From: Rosa chinensis
Lineage: Eukaryota > Streptophyta > Magnoliopsida > Rosales > Rosaceae
NCBI RefSeq assembly: GCF_002994745.2
Contig: NC_037088.1
Coordinates: 55,092,397-55,156,396, forward strand
DNA: 64,000 nt
Direction: 5' to 3'
The notes below the pieces were generated by a model. It ran no database searches. It was not told the DNA's origin and saw nothing but the letters and a program-made list of their open reading frames with translations. Made by a program: the position numbers and the translations under genes. Below, in pieces: positions 12,579 to 23,489 of the stretch (its first letter is position 1; each line of letters opens with the position of its first letter).

Positions 12579-13509
12579 GAGTTTTTCTATTGGAACCTCC
12601 AAATTTACTCACTTGACCTTCTTGCTTTTTACACCTCCTATCAAATTTTCCAATACTAAATTTACTCACTAAACCTCACTTAAGTTCCTGAAATAACCTC
12701 GCTCATATAATTTGCAAACAAACTATTAATTACATATTCATTCCTTAATCAGATTACATAAATCTTTTATCCAATAAAAAAGAAACTCAAACACAAGGTA
12801 TTGGGCTTTAAAAATTAAATTTTTTTTTTTTATTGGGGGAGGTCAGCGTTAATAAGTTAGCGACGCACGCACCCATGCAGAGTATCCTAGCAGAGCCAGA
12901 CTAATCCACTGCACCGTCTATGGGGACAAATCCACCACAAACTGGCCACTAGGTGTTAAAAAATTAATTTCTAATAAAAAAGAATTGTTTTTTTTTAACT
13001 TTTTTTTCTCTTGTAGATGTGCAAAAAAAAATGAAGAGTAGTTTTTCTTAATGTTTAATTATTTTCTCTATTTTCTGTACGTCATGATTAATTATTTAAT
13101 AGTTTTTAGGTTTTTTTTTTTTTTTTTTTTTTTGCAAATATAATGGATAGACTGGGATTTAGGTCATAATATGATTTCTTTTGTTATCCCGAACCAATAT
13201 GCGTTCAACATATATGATGATAAAAAAATTTATGTCACATGATCTTGATTATAGTTTTAATTCTTATTAAATATATATAAAAGCTTTAATGAGTATGTAG
13301 TGAAATTGGAAAATGAAAATAGATAAGGAAAATAATAAGAATACGATATAATATTATTGAATTGGAAAGTCTATAGAAATTAAATATAATTTTTTTGGTA
13401 TAATTATTGTCCTTAATAGTCATTTTATAAGAGGTTATATATGTCATTTAATAATTCATAATAGAGTGAGGTCAATTGAGCAGATTTGGAGGTCTCAATA
13501 GAAACACTC
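12579..13509. mobile_element. MULE-type non-autonomous element (MITE) with 9-bp target duplication
   Basis: The ends form imperfect terminal inverted repeats of about 40 bp: gagtttttctattgg at the left, and the right end read backwards begins gagtgtttctattga. Both ends are flanked by the same 9 bp, ATATTTCTA (12570-12578 and 13510-13518). A 9-bp duplication is diagnostic for Mutator-like transposition. The AT-rich interior contains a SINE-like insertion and no open frame, so it depended on an autonomous MULE elsewhere. Confidence 0.85.
12819..12956 (-). mobile_element. SINE-like retroposon nested in the MULE MITE
   Basis: On the minus strand a GC-richer body of about 120 bp ends in a homopolymer A-tail (the T-run at about 12,820-12,832). 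It is flanked by near-identical AT-rich direct repeats (ttaaaaattaa and ttaaaaaattaa). Size, A-tail and duplications fit a SINE; promoter boxes were not securely identified. Confidence 0.4.
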
Positions 13510-13620
13510 ATATTTCTATACCTCCCTACTTAATAAAAGAATAAAGCCAGAAACCATCTAATATAAATTTTTCTTAGATAAATTGTAATTAAATGGGGTG
13601 AGAAACCATATAATTTAGAA

Positions 13621-14032
13621 GGGTGCGGCTATTGCCACCCTACTAACTACTTTGTTCACCCTACATTCTCTTCTCATCCTATATATATTTTTTGTAATTT
13701 CAAGTTTACTTAGTTCACCCATTCACAATATCCAAAATAACCTTTTTCCAATATAGGGTTTCACTCGAATTCTTTTTCTATTTGACCTCCTCTGCGTTCG
13801 AATTCTTTTTTTGTTAGCATAACATGAGAACGATTGAAGATAATGAATGCCAAGAAAACATTAAGATTTAATGATAAATTAAGAGATTAAGATTGAAGGG
13901 TTTAAACACGTGTTCTGTAAAGTGTAAATAAGAGACACAAATTAATTTTATATTAGGATATTTTAGTCTTCCAATAAATTAACAACGTGTAGGGTGAAAA
14001 AAATAGTTAATAAGGTGCCAATAACCGCACCC
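13621..14032. mobile_element. MULE-type MITE, 412 bp, 9-bp target duplication
   Basis: Terminal inverted repeats of about 46 bp begin GGGTGCGG and end CCGCACCC. They are flanked by perfect 9-bp direct repeats, AATTTAGAA (13612-13620 and 14033-14041). There is no coding capacity. Its TIRs differ from those of the neighbour at 12579-13509, so it is a separate family. Confidence 0.9.
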
Positions 14033-14149
14033 AATTTAGAATTTTGGAATCAATAGCATTAAATGTTTTCAAAACAGATCGTTTTACTCCCACTTTTTAG
14101 TTTTTGTTTTTTGTTTTTTTTGTTCTAAAAGTTATGATTAGTTCATTTA

Positions 14150-15231
14150 TGTCACGCACTAAGAGAAAATATTTAGTTGCAAGTTTTGTGATCCGTAATT
14201 ATTTACTTAAGCTAAAGTTTTTGTTTGGGAATCCAATTTAGTCTCTCGTTAACTTTGCCATGGCATCTTCTCTGACTCTCTCGCGAGAGGCGTCTCAATT
14301 GCGGCCAACACAAGCGGGCAACAATTTTGCATATGTGACTGGGAAGGGTGGTCTTCCATTCTTTTCTCGTCTATGTCTTGGGGGCGCTGGCGGGCTTGCT
14401 CGACGGGGACTCTATGCTGGTAGTAATATTGACGCCTAGGATGGCAGTGCTAGAGATCGGTTTGCCAATCCAAGATTTTGGGGTGATGGTTCTCAGGTTC
14501 TGAGAACTAGAGGGACTCAGGCTTTTATGACGGGGAGGTTGTCAGCGCAAGGCTTTGCGGCAGGGCTCTCTTTCTCTTCCTCATTGGCTTCCGGCGGAGG
14601 CAGATATGCAGATGAGTTGCAGGCCTGATTTTCGGGTTGACGGCAGCATAGGTTAGCACCCGAACTGGTGGTGGTGGCCACTACTGCTGTGAGAAAATTG
14701 TCAGGATGGCGGACGGTGATAGCGATGGAAACTATTCAGTGGCGGCGACGGACATGTGGAAGATTGGCACTATGCTTCTAGGGTTCACTCTAGAGGCTCT
14801 TGTGGATTATGGGCTATTTTGGACTTGGGCAGGTTTGATAGGGTTTCACTGGATTGGACTTTTGCTTACATTTGCGGCTTTTGGGCTCGACTTTAGACTA
14901 AAGATGATTGGAGCTTCTCAATTTGGGCGGTTCTGATGAATGAAGATGGAGGGGATGGTGACACATCATCCTATACTCCAATTGTTGCTTGATTTTTTAT
15001 CTTGGTCACAAAGACCAGTAACTCTAAGGGTCTTTTTACTTTCTGCTTCTGAGTTACGAGGTTTTTGTTAGGAATAATGGTGCGTGGGAGTGACCGTGGG
15101 TCTTATTCTTATTGTTAGGATAGGTTTTAGGGTTTTCTAAGAAACGATTCTTTAAGTCGACCCCTCAAGGATGTTTCGTTTTTGTACTGCTTGCTGAATA
15201 TTATTAATGGGATGACCTCTTTCGCTAAAAA
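14150..15231 (+). mobile_element. LINE-like non-autonomous retroposon with 16-bp target duplication
   Basis: The insert is bracketed by a 16-bp direct repeat with one mismatch (14134-14149 and 15232-15247, atgattagtt...) and ends in a short A-tail. Length, variable long duplication and a 3' A-stretch indicate target-primed reverse transcription. It is GC-richer than its surroundings. Its longest frame (14706-14936, 76 codons) resembles nothing known; RT and endonuclease are absent. Confidence 0.75.
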
Positions 15232-15464
15232 ATGATTAGTTAATTTATTATAAAACATTAAAACATGACAGGTAGAAAACTTTGTAATTGTTAATTTGTT
15301 TGGTCTCTCCAATGACAACTTCGTAGTTCCGCAATTTTGGAGTAACTATTGATATAGTTTTGGTTAAATATGCTCCTATTTGTCAGATAATTGAGATTTT
15401 GTATCAGACTGCTTGAGCCATATTTCAACAAATTGGCAGGTAATCCAAGGGTGCTTGGATTGCC

Positions 15465-15592
15465 TTTCAAGAAGCTGGGTATTTGTTCAACAAACGAGAG
15501 AATACTTTTCTACTTCTGTGAATGAAGATTTCAAGAAGCTGGGTATTTGTTCAACAAACGAGAGAATACTTTTCTACATCTGTTAATGAAGA
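15465..15592. repeat. 64-bp tandem duplication
   Basis: Two adjacent copies, each beginning tttcaagaagctgggt, differ at a few bases near the end of the unit. No gene is affected. Confidence 0.9.
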
Positions 15593-16805
15593 TACTTCCG
15601 CAGGTGGGGGTTTGGTTATTAACTTGTGGAGAATCATGTAAAGCACTCAGATTCTTCTTCAAGTGCAGTTTTCTAGCCAGCATAGGCGTATACTAAATAT
15701 GATTCATCCCAGGAGTGTCGGCTTGCTAGTTGCTTTCTATCCACGTTATGATGGGCTGCGTACTGTGCACGGGATCCGTGTTCTGCACAGGTCTCCTCAC
15801 CACTACTCATATGGAAATGCAAATGGGTTAGCTGGAATACTTGTAACAGTTCCTCCCAACAGTCTCTTTCCGGATGTAGTGCTCGCAATTGTGATGCAAT
15901 TTCTATTGTTATAGTTCTAGCCTCAACTGGTTATATGGTTTAGATTGTTGGGAGTGCAGTATCTAAAAAGTCCTGATGTTCTTTTTCACAATGTGCAGAT
16001 TGTGACTTCAAGCAAATGCAATTCGATACTTGTCCATTGTTGACTGATAGTTTTGAGAGTCGGAGGAGTTCAGAGCTTCTAGACATCTTTCATTTTGGTT
16101 TGTGTATACTCGCGTGCATATTGAGCCTAGTTTCTGGTATATTACTAAAACAGCTTTGTGCAGACAAAATGCTACTTTTGTGTAGTTACTATTAAACACA
16201 GTTTGAGGTTTACCTCTGAAAGTTTGATTTGTGAACCCTTAAGCAATTGATAGTATATAAATTAGTTGAGTTGCTAATTTTGAAATGTAATCAAACTTCA
16301 CTCTCTGTTGGTCTATTCTTCCTAAATATATTAAGTGTTGCAGGCGTAGCACATCAACTACTAAAAAAAAAAAGAAGTATAGTTTTGGTTAAATATGCAA
16401 CTCAAAATTTTATACTTGATCAACAAATTAAAGTGTAAGGTGGATGAGAACTCAAATAATACAAAACCTATTTATAGACATCTATTTGAAGGGAACGATT
16501 ATAAATCTTCATGGATTTCCCAATAACTAACACAAGTAATTATCAATACGGTCATTTATAAAACGCCTATATACTAATCACATAAAATAGTAGCATTAAT
16601 ATACTCAAATAATATGATATTTCATGGTTTCTGAGATTAAGAATATGTTAGGTACTTTAATTGTGTATTTGGTAAAATATTATAATGAGAAATTAAATTA
16701 ATGGTGTATTGAGTAGGGAGTGTGTATTAAGTAGTTAGGAATGTGTATTTAAAAAATTTCATGATAAAATAGAATAAAATTGAAACCATATTAGCCACAG
16801 ACAGA
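15593..16805. other. Intergenic, no gene recognised
   Basis: Short open frames around 15,663-15,914 and 16,247-16,438 match no family I recognise and lack splice context. The sequence is AT-rich from 16,400 onwards. Confidence 0.5.
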
Positions 16806-17362
16806 TCAACAGTAAATGTTAGGGCAGTTCTTCGCGAAATGAACATAAACACCACACGATTTACAGTAAAAGTTACCACCGCCGCCTCTACCATAAAGTA
16901 CCTCCCACCGCCATTGTTATAATCACTTCCAGAGTTCTACTCACCACCGCTCCGATAACCACCTCCAGATTACTATCCACCGCCTCTACTATAACCACCT
17001 CCACCTCGGCTGGGGCAGTCCTTTACCATCTGTCCAACTTGATTGCAATTGTAGCGGCCTCTCTTGTTAGGGCAATCCCTAGGATAGTGTCCATCCAAAC
17101 CGCAACTATAGCAGCCTCTCTTGTAAGGGCAGTCCCTAGCATAGTGTCTAGCCTCACAGCAATTGTAGCATATAACTAGAGCCTAGAGGAGACTCAACTG
17201 GGGCCTCTTTCGGGCCTGTCACATCAACGGCTTGTTTGCTATCCTCATCAAAGTTCTTGATCACGTACTCAACAGACTCGCCTTCGAAGAGCTTGAGGAC
17301 GCCTCCGGTTCAGATCAAGGAACAATGGACGTAAATATCTTCCTCACTGTCATCGGGGCTGA
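16806..17362 (-). pseudogene. Decayed cold-shock-domain / CCHC zinc-knuckle protein gene
   Basis: The minus strand reads as the later part of a cold-shock domain (PDDSEEDIYVHCS, then an in-frame stop, then GESVEYVI and KQAVDVTGP). It continues in another frame as CCHC zinc knuckles: CYNCCEARHYARDC, CYSCGLDGHYPRDC, a degenerate third (NCNQVGQMVKDC) and a last one near the end (CGVYVHFAKNC). Gly-rich linkers lie between 16,870 and 17,010. This order matches plant cold-shock/glycine-rich RNA-chaperone proteins (CSP/GRP2 family). Stops, a frameshift, damaged knuckles and a missing N-terminus make it a pseudogene. No intron is seen, so a retrocopy is possible. Confidence 0.75.
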
Positions 17363-18122
17363 TACATAATATGTGAGGTGATATTCACTTTCTCGAGCAT
17401 TGCAGTCTCTCCATTGATATATATGTTGTCTATGGACACCTTTTCATGTCTTCCACCACCTTGCTTAAATTTTACACAAACAATCCCCGAAATAATGCCC
17501 ACAACATTGAATCACATTCATAATGAGGAATATCATACAACCTTAGTGCAGATTCAAAGGATTTGGTGTAGTCTCTATGGCGATACTTTGTTTCTCAAAT
17601 TTCTCCCCCAACTTAAAATATTGCAGAACAATTTTTGTTTATGGTCTGATATGGACAGAGAGACAAAATCTCTATTAGATCTTAATTCCCAAGTCACCAT
17701 ATCGACCTTGTTATAATTTGAAATCATTGCTCACTTTTTCAATGACTTCGGCTGTAAATATGTGTAATCCAAACTTCTCGTTCTCTTGAAGAACCCCACC
17801 TTTTAGAATATCTAACGCAGCCCCCTTAACATCAATATTAGGAAGTTCAATTGCCCCTTGGCATCAATATTATGGTGTTAAGAGCTGCATTTAGCTCCTA
17901 GCACACAAAATGTAACAAGTTTGCCCACTTGCCTTTCAATCTATTGCTCTAAATCTCTCTCATACTGGGAGAATATTTGATACATTTATATACACATAAC
18001 AAGTAATTCAGCCAATAGTTTTCAAGATCACCATGAAATATCGAGAGAGCTACTAATGCATCTGCAAACTAATAATACCTTACTTTGCCTCCCCTATGAA
18101 TTGAAGCGTCTTGATAATGCCT
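17363..18122. other. Intergenic, no gene recognised
   Basis: A 112-codon open frame (17378-17716) resembles no known protein. A phrase near 17,404-17,437 (gtctctccattgatatatat) recurs in altered form near 12,408, hinting at shared repeat debris. Confidence 0.4.
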
Positions 18123-18125
18123 CTA

Positions 18126-19493
18126 GGCCTCGTTTGGTTCGCGGAAAGTAAGCACCAGGAAAGGAAAGTTTTGTTCCTTTCTTGTGTTTGGGATGCAAAA
18201 GGAAAGGAAATACTTTCCTGAAGCAAAGGAAATACTTTCCTGAAGCAAAGGAAAATAGGGGGGGAATGGTTCCTTCCATACTCCAAAGGAATCACTTTCC
18301 CGAGAGAAACTCTTTCTTCTCTCTAGCAAACCCAGCTTTCCAGCTTTCCCCTCCTCCCCCCCTTTCTTGCCAGATCTAGATCACTCCGATCTGGATCTTT
18401 GGCTTGAAAGTCAGGGGAGATAATTTCCCTCTTCGAAAGGCTTTCCCCAACTCTTCTAGTGGTAGCTCTCCCCTGCCTCAGTGGTGGCAAGTATGATTTC
18501 CCTTTTACCTTTGCTTTCCTTTCCTTCCCAGCTCCCCTCTTCCAACCCTTCCTAATCTTTCATTTTCAGCATACCCACCCTCTATTCTTCTATTTTCTTC
18601 ACCCTCCCCACCATCCCTCTTCTTTCTCATGTCCTTCCCATCATCTCTATCTTTACTTCTTCTTTCCTACTCTTTGCCTCAAATCTCTGCTTCTTCAAGG
18701 CTAAGATGCACATCCTCCTCACCCATCGAACTCCACTTCACCGATCGCTCCTTGGTCCATCAGAGCTCCGTCGTCGGCGTCCATTGGATTGTCTGTTTAA
18801 ACGGGGTTTTCCCGTTACCGCGCATAAACACGTTGAATACGGTAGTGCAACAAGGGTCTGCACGGTCTTCGGCTGTCTGTCCCTTTGATCCCTCTGCGGA
18901 TCGCTCTCCTTCTCCTCTTCTCTTCTTCTGTTTTGGTTTTTGTGTTTGTTTCTGAGGATGTTTTGTATGGTTTAGAGATTTGGGTAATGGAGATCTTTCG
19001 ATGGGTTCTATTCTGCTGTGCTTGCAAGAGATTGTTTTGGTTGGACTCAAAGTTTTCGCCGGCAGATCTGGTGACGTTTCTGTGTCACCTTTGGGGTTGG
19101 CTAGTGGCGGCGTCGTCACTACGTCATCTCTCTCCTGGTGGATCTGCACTGTGGCTGAAGCTTGAAAGGCTGTTTGGGCTATTTTGTTTTTGTCTGTTGG
19201 TTTTTTTCTTTGGGGCCTTTTTGGGTCTTTTCCTTGGAATGTAGTTTTTGTTTGAATAAAAATATTTCCATCACCAAAGAAAAAAAAAAGAATCACTTTC
19301 CCCCCTTCTTTCCTTGCATTTATTACTCACAACACATTATTTTATTATATTAATTACATACTTTTTAACAACTTTCCAGATAATTTTTCTTACATTACCA
19401 AATATCGGAATGGAAAATTCTTCGGAAATTTCATTTCTCTTCCCATGGGAAAGACAAATGAACTATTTTCCTTTCTGCGAACCAAACGAGGCC
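18126..19493. mobile_element. PIF/Harbinger-like MITE, interrupted by a retroposon
   Basis: The outer ends are inverted repeats (GGCCTCGTTTGGTTCGC at 18126, its complement ending at 19493) flanked by the trinucleotide CTA on both sides (18123-18125 and 19494-19496). With the internal retroposon removed, the element is about 0.36 kb. The 3-bp duplication and G-rich TIR resemble Tourist/PIF-type MITEs, although the target is CTA rather than the usual TTA/TAA. Confidence 0.8.
18302..19289 (+). mobile_element. LINE-like retroposon nested in the PIF-like MITE
   Basis: A 13-bp direct repeat, GAATCACTTTCCC (18289-18301 and 19290-19302), flanks the insert, which ends in a poly-A run (about 19280-19289). 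The 3' region just before the A-tail (gaataaaaatatttccatc) is LINE-tail-like. It is C/T-rich at its 5' end and has no RT, so it is a truncated or non-autonomous copy. The MITE is therefore older than this insertion. Confidence 0.85.
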
Positions 19494-19689
19494 CTAGTGT
19501 AGTGGGTGCGAAAACATGAGTATGTAACCCCTTAAGATAAGTCAAAAGTTATACTAGACAAAAGTTCCCTATATTTGTTCAAAATGAAGCAAAAATTCGA
19601 CTCATGAATTAGTTGTTGTACATTGTTAGTAGTAATATTATCAATTTTTGTTAACGTTCTACTAAAAAAGTCATTATAGACTTTGGAAT

Positions 19690-19719
19690 ACACACACACA
19701 CACACACACATATATATAT
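19690..19719. repeat. (CA)n(TA)n microsatellite
   Basis: A short CA run is followed directly by a TA run. Confidence 0.9.
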
Positions 19720-19775
19720 GGGTAAAGGTATGGTATTATAACATTTCTCATACATCAACTATTTTTACCCCTCTA

Positions 19776-19998
19776 AGGACTCATGTTATCACTTTGAGGA
19801 CTAATATTACTATTTTCAGGACTCATATGGTAAACTAAGAAAATTTACCATTTTAAGGACTTATGTTACTACTTTGAGGACTAATATTACTATTTTGAGG
19901 ACTCATGTGATAACTAAGAAAATTTACTACTTTAAAGACTCATGTTACTACTTTGAGGACTAATATTACTATTTAGATGACTCATTTTACCACTTTTA
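19776..19998. repeat. Tandem repeat, about 79-bp unit, nearly three copies
   Basis: The phrase ggactcatgttactacttt followed by gaggactaatattactattt recurs at about 19,776, 19,855 and 19,935 with small changes; the last unit is incomplete. No coding potential. Confidence 0.85.
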
Positions 19999-20180
19999 AG
20001 GCAATTGTATGCATATCATACGTTAACACATTGTAGAATTTTCCTATATATATACATATATATATATATTGATGAGTTTACTAGTTATCATGTTCACTAA
20101 AAATATATGTATATTGAAAATGTAACAAAGATCATAAAAAAAAAGGGGTCATCAACCCGTTTATCAACAAATTGTTTTTT

Positions 20181-21300
20181 ATGATTTTTTTTTTTTTTTT
20201 TTGAATAAAGGGTTAATGCGGCTACCCTCAAACCTTAATTAATGAAACTGTCGGATATAAGAGGGGGACATTGAGCCTAAACCCCTGATTACAATAAGCA
20301 TCTAGAGTATTTTCTGAAATAATATCAGAAGTCTCTACAGGAGACCTGTATTCTAACAAGCACCAACTAGCAAAGAGTGCATAATTAGCTACTCCATTTG
20401 CTTTAACATAACAGTAACATAGCGGAATGATAACTCGATATGTAACCCGATTATAACATAGCATAATTACCAGCTTTAGCACAGCCTTCCTCCTATGTTG
20501 CCGCCGAAAAATAAATCCGACGACACTTAGTCTCACCCTGCCACTAGGAGGTAGTGACCATTTGACGAAACAAAGAATTCGCCACCTACCCAGAGCAGAC
20601 AAGGCACATTGAGTGCATACACAGGCTAAAAGCCCGACTTGCCTTAATCACTGACGTAAGAATTTATTGCTCGCATAAAGCGAAACATAACTAACCAACA
20701 AGAAAAAATAAAAACATGAACTAAAAACTCAACTTGGGTAGGGCCTAAAAAGCTCAAGCCCAAGCCCAAATAGCAATGAGACCACAGCCATCTAGTCAAG
20801 CCCAGCCCAAATTTGCCATCACCTGCCTCAGGTCACCACCACCTGCAGACACCACCGCTTGCATCGGAGTCTCGCCAGCATCGAACCGCCGTCTGCCACA
20901 GACCCACGTCTGCAATAGATCGTCGCCCGCATCGAAACTCCACAATCTGCCTCAGATCACCCCAGCCTGCATCGAACTCCCACCTGCTGATGGTCACCAC
21001 TGCCGCCGCTCCTCCCACATGATTGTCCCAAAGACAAGATTTTCCTGCTACTCTATCTAGACCGGATCCGGGAATAAAATCCGAGGCACCAATCAAGGAT
21101 AGCCTAATCCGCAAAAACTAGCCCCGTCCAAGCAGGTGTCGAACGACCACCTCGAATCTCATCGCCCTCTCCCCTCCCAAACCACCAAAGACAACCGGGT
21201 TCACCGACGCCCCTCCAACCCACGACTGAATCCTGTAAAAAACAAGCCACAACCTCCCAGCAACTCCGATCTTCAATACTCATAGAACATGTGGCCATTT
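20181..21300 (-). mobile_element. Minus-strand LINE 3' region (RNase H-like remnant and A-tail)
   Basis: A T-run at about 20,186-20,202 is the A-tail of a minus-strand retroposon. Upstream of it on the same strand, a 124-codon frame (20228-20602) contains KANGVANYALFASW, which resembles the end of the RNase H domain of plant LINEs (ANxVAHxLA). The GC-rich part (20,760-21,260) carries no recognised domain and may belong to another retroposon. The distal border and target duplication were not found. Confidence 0.5.
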
Positions 21301-21913
21301 TTTTATCCAGAAATGTGTAATCACTCATCCAACTGCTTTGATGACCACAATTACTTCACAGCAGTCGAAGAACATAGAGATTTGAGGCAAAAGCACCAGA
21401 TTAATCACCGCTATAAAAAAAAATTAAAAAAAAAATTGCTTCATAACCACCAAGTCCCTTATCATGTTTCCATGCTACATCTAAATTTATCTTACCCCAA
21501 GTCCCCAACCAATAAATGGTTAACACCTTAACTTTAACCACTTTAGAAGTACAAGGAGGCATACATATGGCTCCAAAACACTTTAAGATGCAAAGACTAA
21601 ACATATAAATGTACCGAATTTGGATTGGATCGACTTAAATCTAAATTCATTTAGAAAAAAAAAAAATTCAACCCGACCCAATTCAATAACCCAGTGGATC
21701 GTTGATAACTCAAACTAAATCCGAATCTGGTGGATTAACGGATATCCGATCTGCTAATCCAATCTGTTTATAATAACGAATTTTTTTTAAAAATTTGAAT
21801 AATAATGTTAATTTTTTAAAAAATTCAAAAAACAATTGGCACATGTTGCATTGTACAGATTGATAAACACATGCAGTGAGGAAACACATGCCCAATTATT
21901 GTTTTGAATACTC

Positions 21914-22195
21914 TCATTGGCCAATTAGCTTCCTGTGCAGAGTATTTTGGTAGCCTCTAATGCACCAAAGCTGGTGAAGCTTAGGGGGGAATGCCTCGCA
22001 GATGCCACACCAATAATTCTTAACATTTCTGACCTTCGTCTTTTTGGACACTTGACCTTGTCTTGTGTCGAATTGGCCCGGATTGACGTCGAGTGATGTG
22101 TACCAGTTATGTGAAAACCAAAGTCCTTCATGCATATGGGCAATATATGTGGGCATCGGAAGCACTGAATGAATAGCTCTGAGGGCTTGGGCCAA
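21914..22195 (-). CDS. Hypothetical ORF shared by both duplicated segments (copy 1)
   Basis: A 93-codon open frame starting MAQALRAIHS whose relative at 42583-42861 is 92 codons long and mostly identical (for example HMHEG, KVRNVKNYWCGICEAFPPK). I do not recognise the family. The duplication is recent, so shared openness is weak evidence for function. It could be an exon of a decayed gene or non-coding sequence. Confidence 0.25.
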   Translation of the reverse strand: MAQALRAIHSVLPMPTYIAHMHEGLWFSHNWYTSLDVNPGQFDTRQGQVSKKTKVRNVKNYWCGICEAFPPKLHQLWCIRGYQNTLHRKLIGQ

Positions 22196-22510
22196 TTAGG
22201 TTGTTGTTTCTTACTCTTCTTTGCCAAATCTGAAACAAAAAGGAACATCTAGATCACTGCTTTCTCTGAGACTCTGTTTTTTCTTTTTTCTTTTTCTGGG
22301 TCTCAGACTTCTATAATGTTAATTTTTTATCATGGTACTTCACAAAACATTAATAAAATATTTTTAAAAAATGAAAAGTATCACCAAAAGTTGAATTATA
22401 TAACCAAAGTATTCCTTAGAACGATAAACTAAGATAACTAAGATATTAAATTTCCAAAGCAATACTTCATTGATGCTTTTGGATAAGAGAACGAAAAGAA
22501 CATAGGCATC

Positions 22511-22947
22511 CAATGGCAGAGCTAGAATTTGATCTTGAGTGGGGCACTTGGATGTTTTAGGAAAAACATTTAGAACTTAAACTATATACCAAAATTTTAA
22601 TTAGAATAAGATTCCAATAAGATCTTCTTCTTTTTTAAATTATATATTTTATTAATTAAATATTTTTAGATTTTCAAAAACTTTTTCATGATGGAGTGCA
22701 AATTATCTTTGACTTTTAAAATTACAGGGAAGTATAGTGTTAAAAACAAATAAAAAGTATATTAGTTTTGTTCCAAACCAAAAAAGATAAAAAAAATATA
22801 TACATGAAATCAGCCAATGTTGCCAACAGAAGTTGTTAAGGTGACCTGCAGTATGAAAAACAGAAGACTGACCACTACACCAAATTGACAACTAGTAAGA
22901 TAAACAAACTCTTAGCTATTTATATGTGTTTTAAAAAAAAATCTCAG
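22511..22947. mobile_element. hAT-type non-autonomous element, 8-bp target duplication, private to copy 1
   Basis: A perfect 8-bp duplication TAGGCATC (22503-22510 and 22948-22955) flanks 437 bp absent from the equivalent place in copy 2 (about 43,230, where ggcatcaataagc is uninterrupted). The left end CAATGGCAGAGC resembles the CAGTGGCGGA start of plant hAT elements. The right end does not match well, so one terminus may be degraded. No transposase. Confidence 0.8.
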
Positions 22948-22991
22948 TAGGCATCAATAAGCTTCAACTTCATATGAATTCCCAATACTTA

Positions 22992-23364
22992 GAGCATCTT
23001 TAGCAATGCTAGCCATTTTTGAGTTAAATTTTAGCCAAAATAGCTAAAAAGTCATTTTAGCTAGCCACTTTAGAAATATGTCTGCATCAATGCTCTCTAT
23101 TTAAGCTAGTTTTGAATTTATTTTATTTTTTAAATAAAGATTAAATAGTTTAAATGCATTTATAAACTATATAAAATAACTTGAAAGGAATGTTTTAAAT
23201 TATAGAGAGTCTCATCTCGCTCTCTATATTTAGGAGCGAGATAGCTAAAAGTTATAATAGAGAGCCACTTAGGAGTCTGGTGCAGCTACTAAAATAGATA
23301 AAAAGCTAAATATGCTCTCCAAAATAGCTAAGGAGCCATAATAGAGAGTCTGCTAAAGATGCTC
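22992..23364. mobile_element. PIF/Harbinger MITE (Tourist-like), private to copy 1
   Basis: Perfect 14-bp ends, GAGCATCTTTAGCA and TGCTAAAGATGCTC, are flanked by TTA on both sides (22989-22991 and 23365-23367), as expected for Tourist/Harbinger. The interior has further inverted similarity. The matching position in copy 2 (about 43,270-43,285, cccaatactgagagtaccc) lacks the element, giving an empty site. Confidence 0.92.
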
Positions 23365-23489
23365 TTAGTACCCTTAATTATCCCATATTCCCAATAGTGA
23401 AAGCTTAATTAAGAAGACTGCTATAAGGCCAGCACAAAGCTTCACCTTTTCCCGCTCTTGATACTTGGGTAAATTGATCCAGCACAAGT

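Noticed and set aside
18760..19296. 178-codon minus-strand frame
   Set aside because: It is antisense to a plus-strand retroposon with A-tail and target duplication, with low-complexity Lys/Thr-rich content and no family match.
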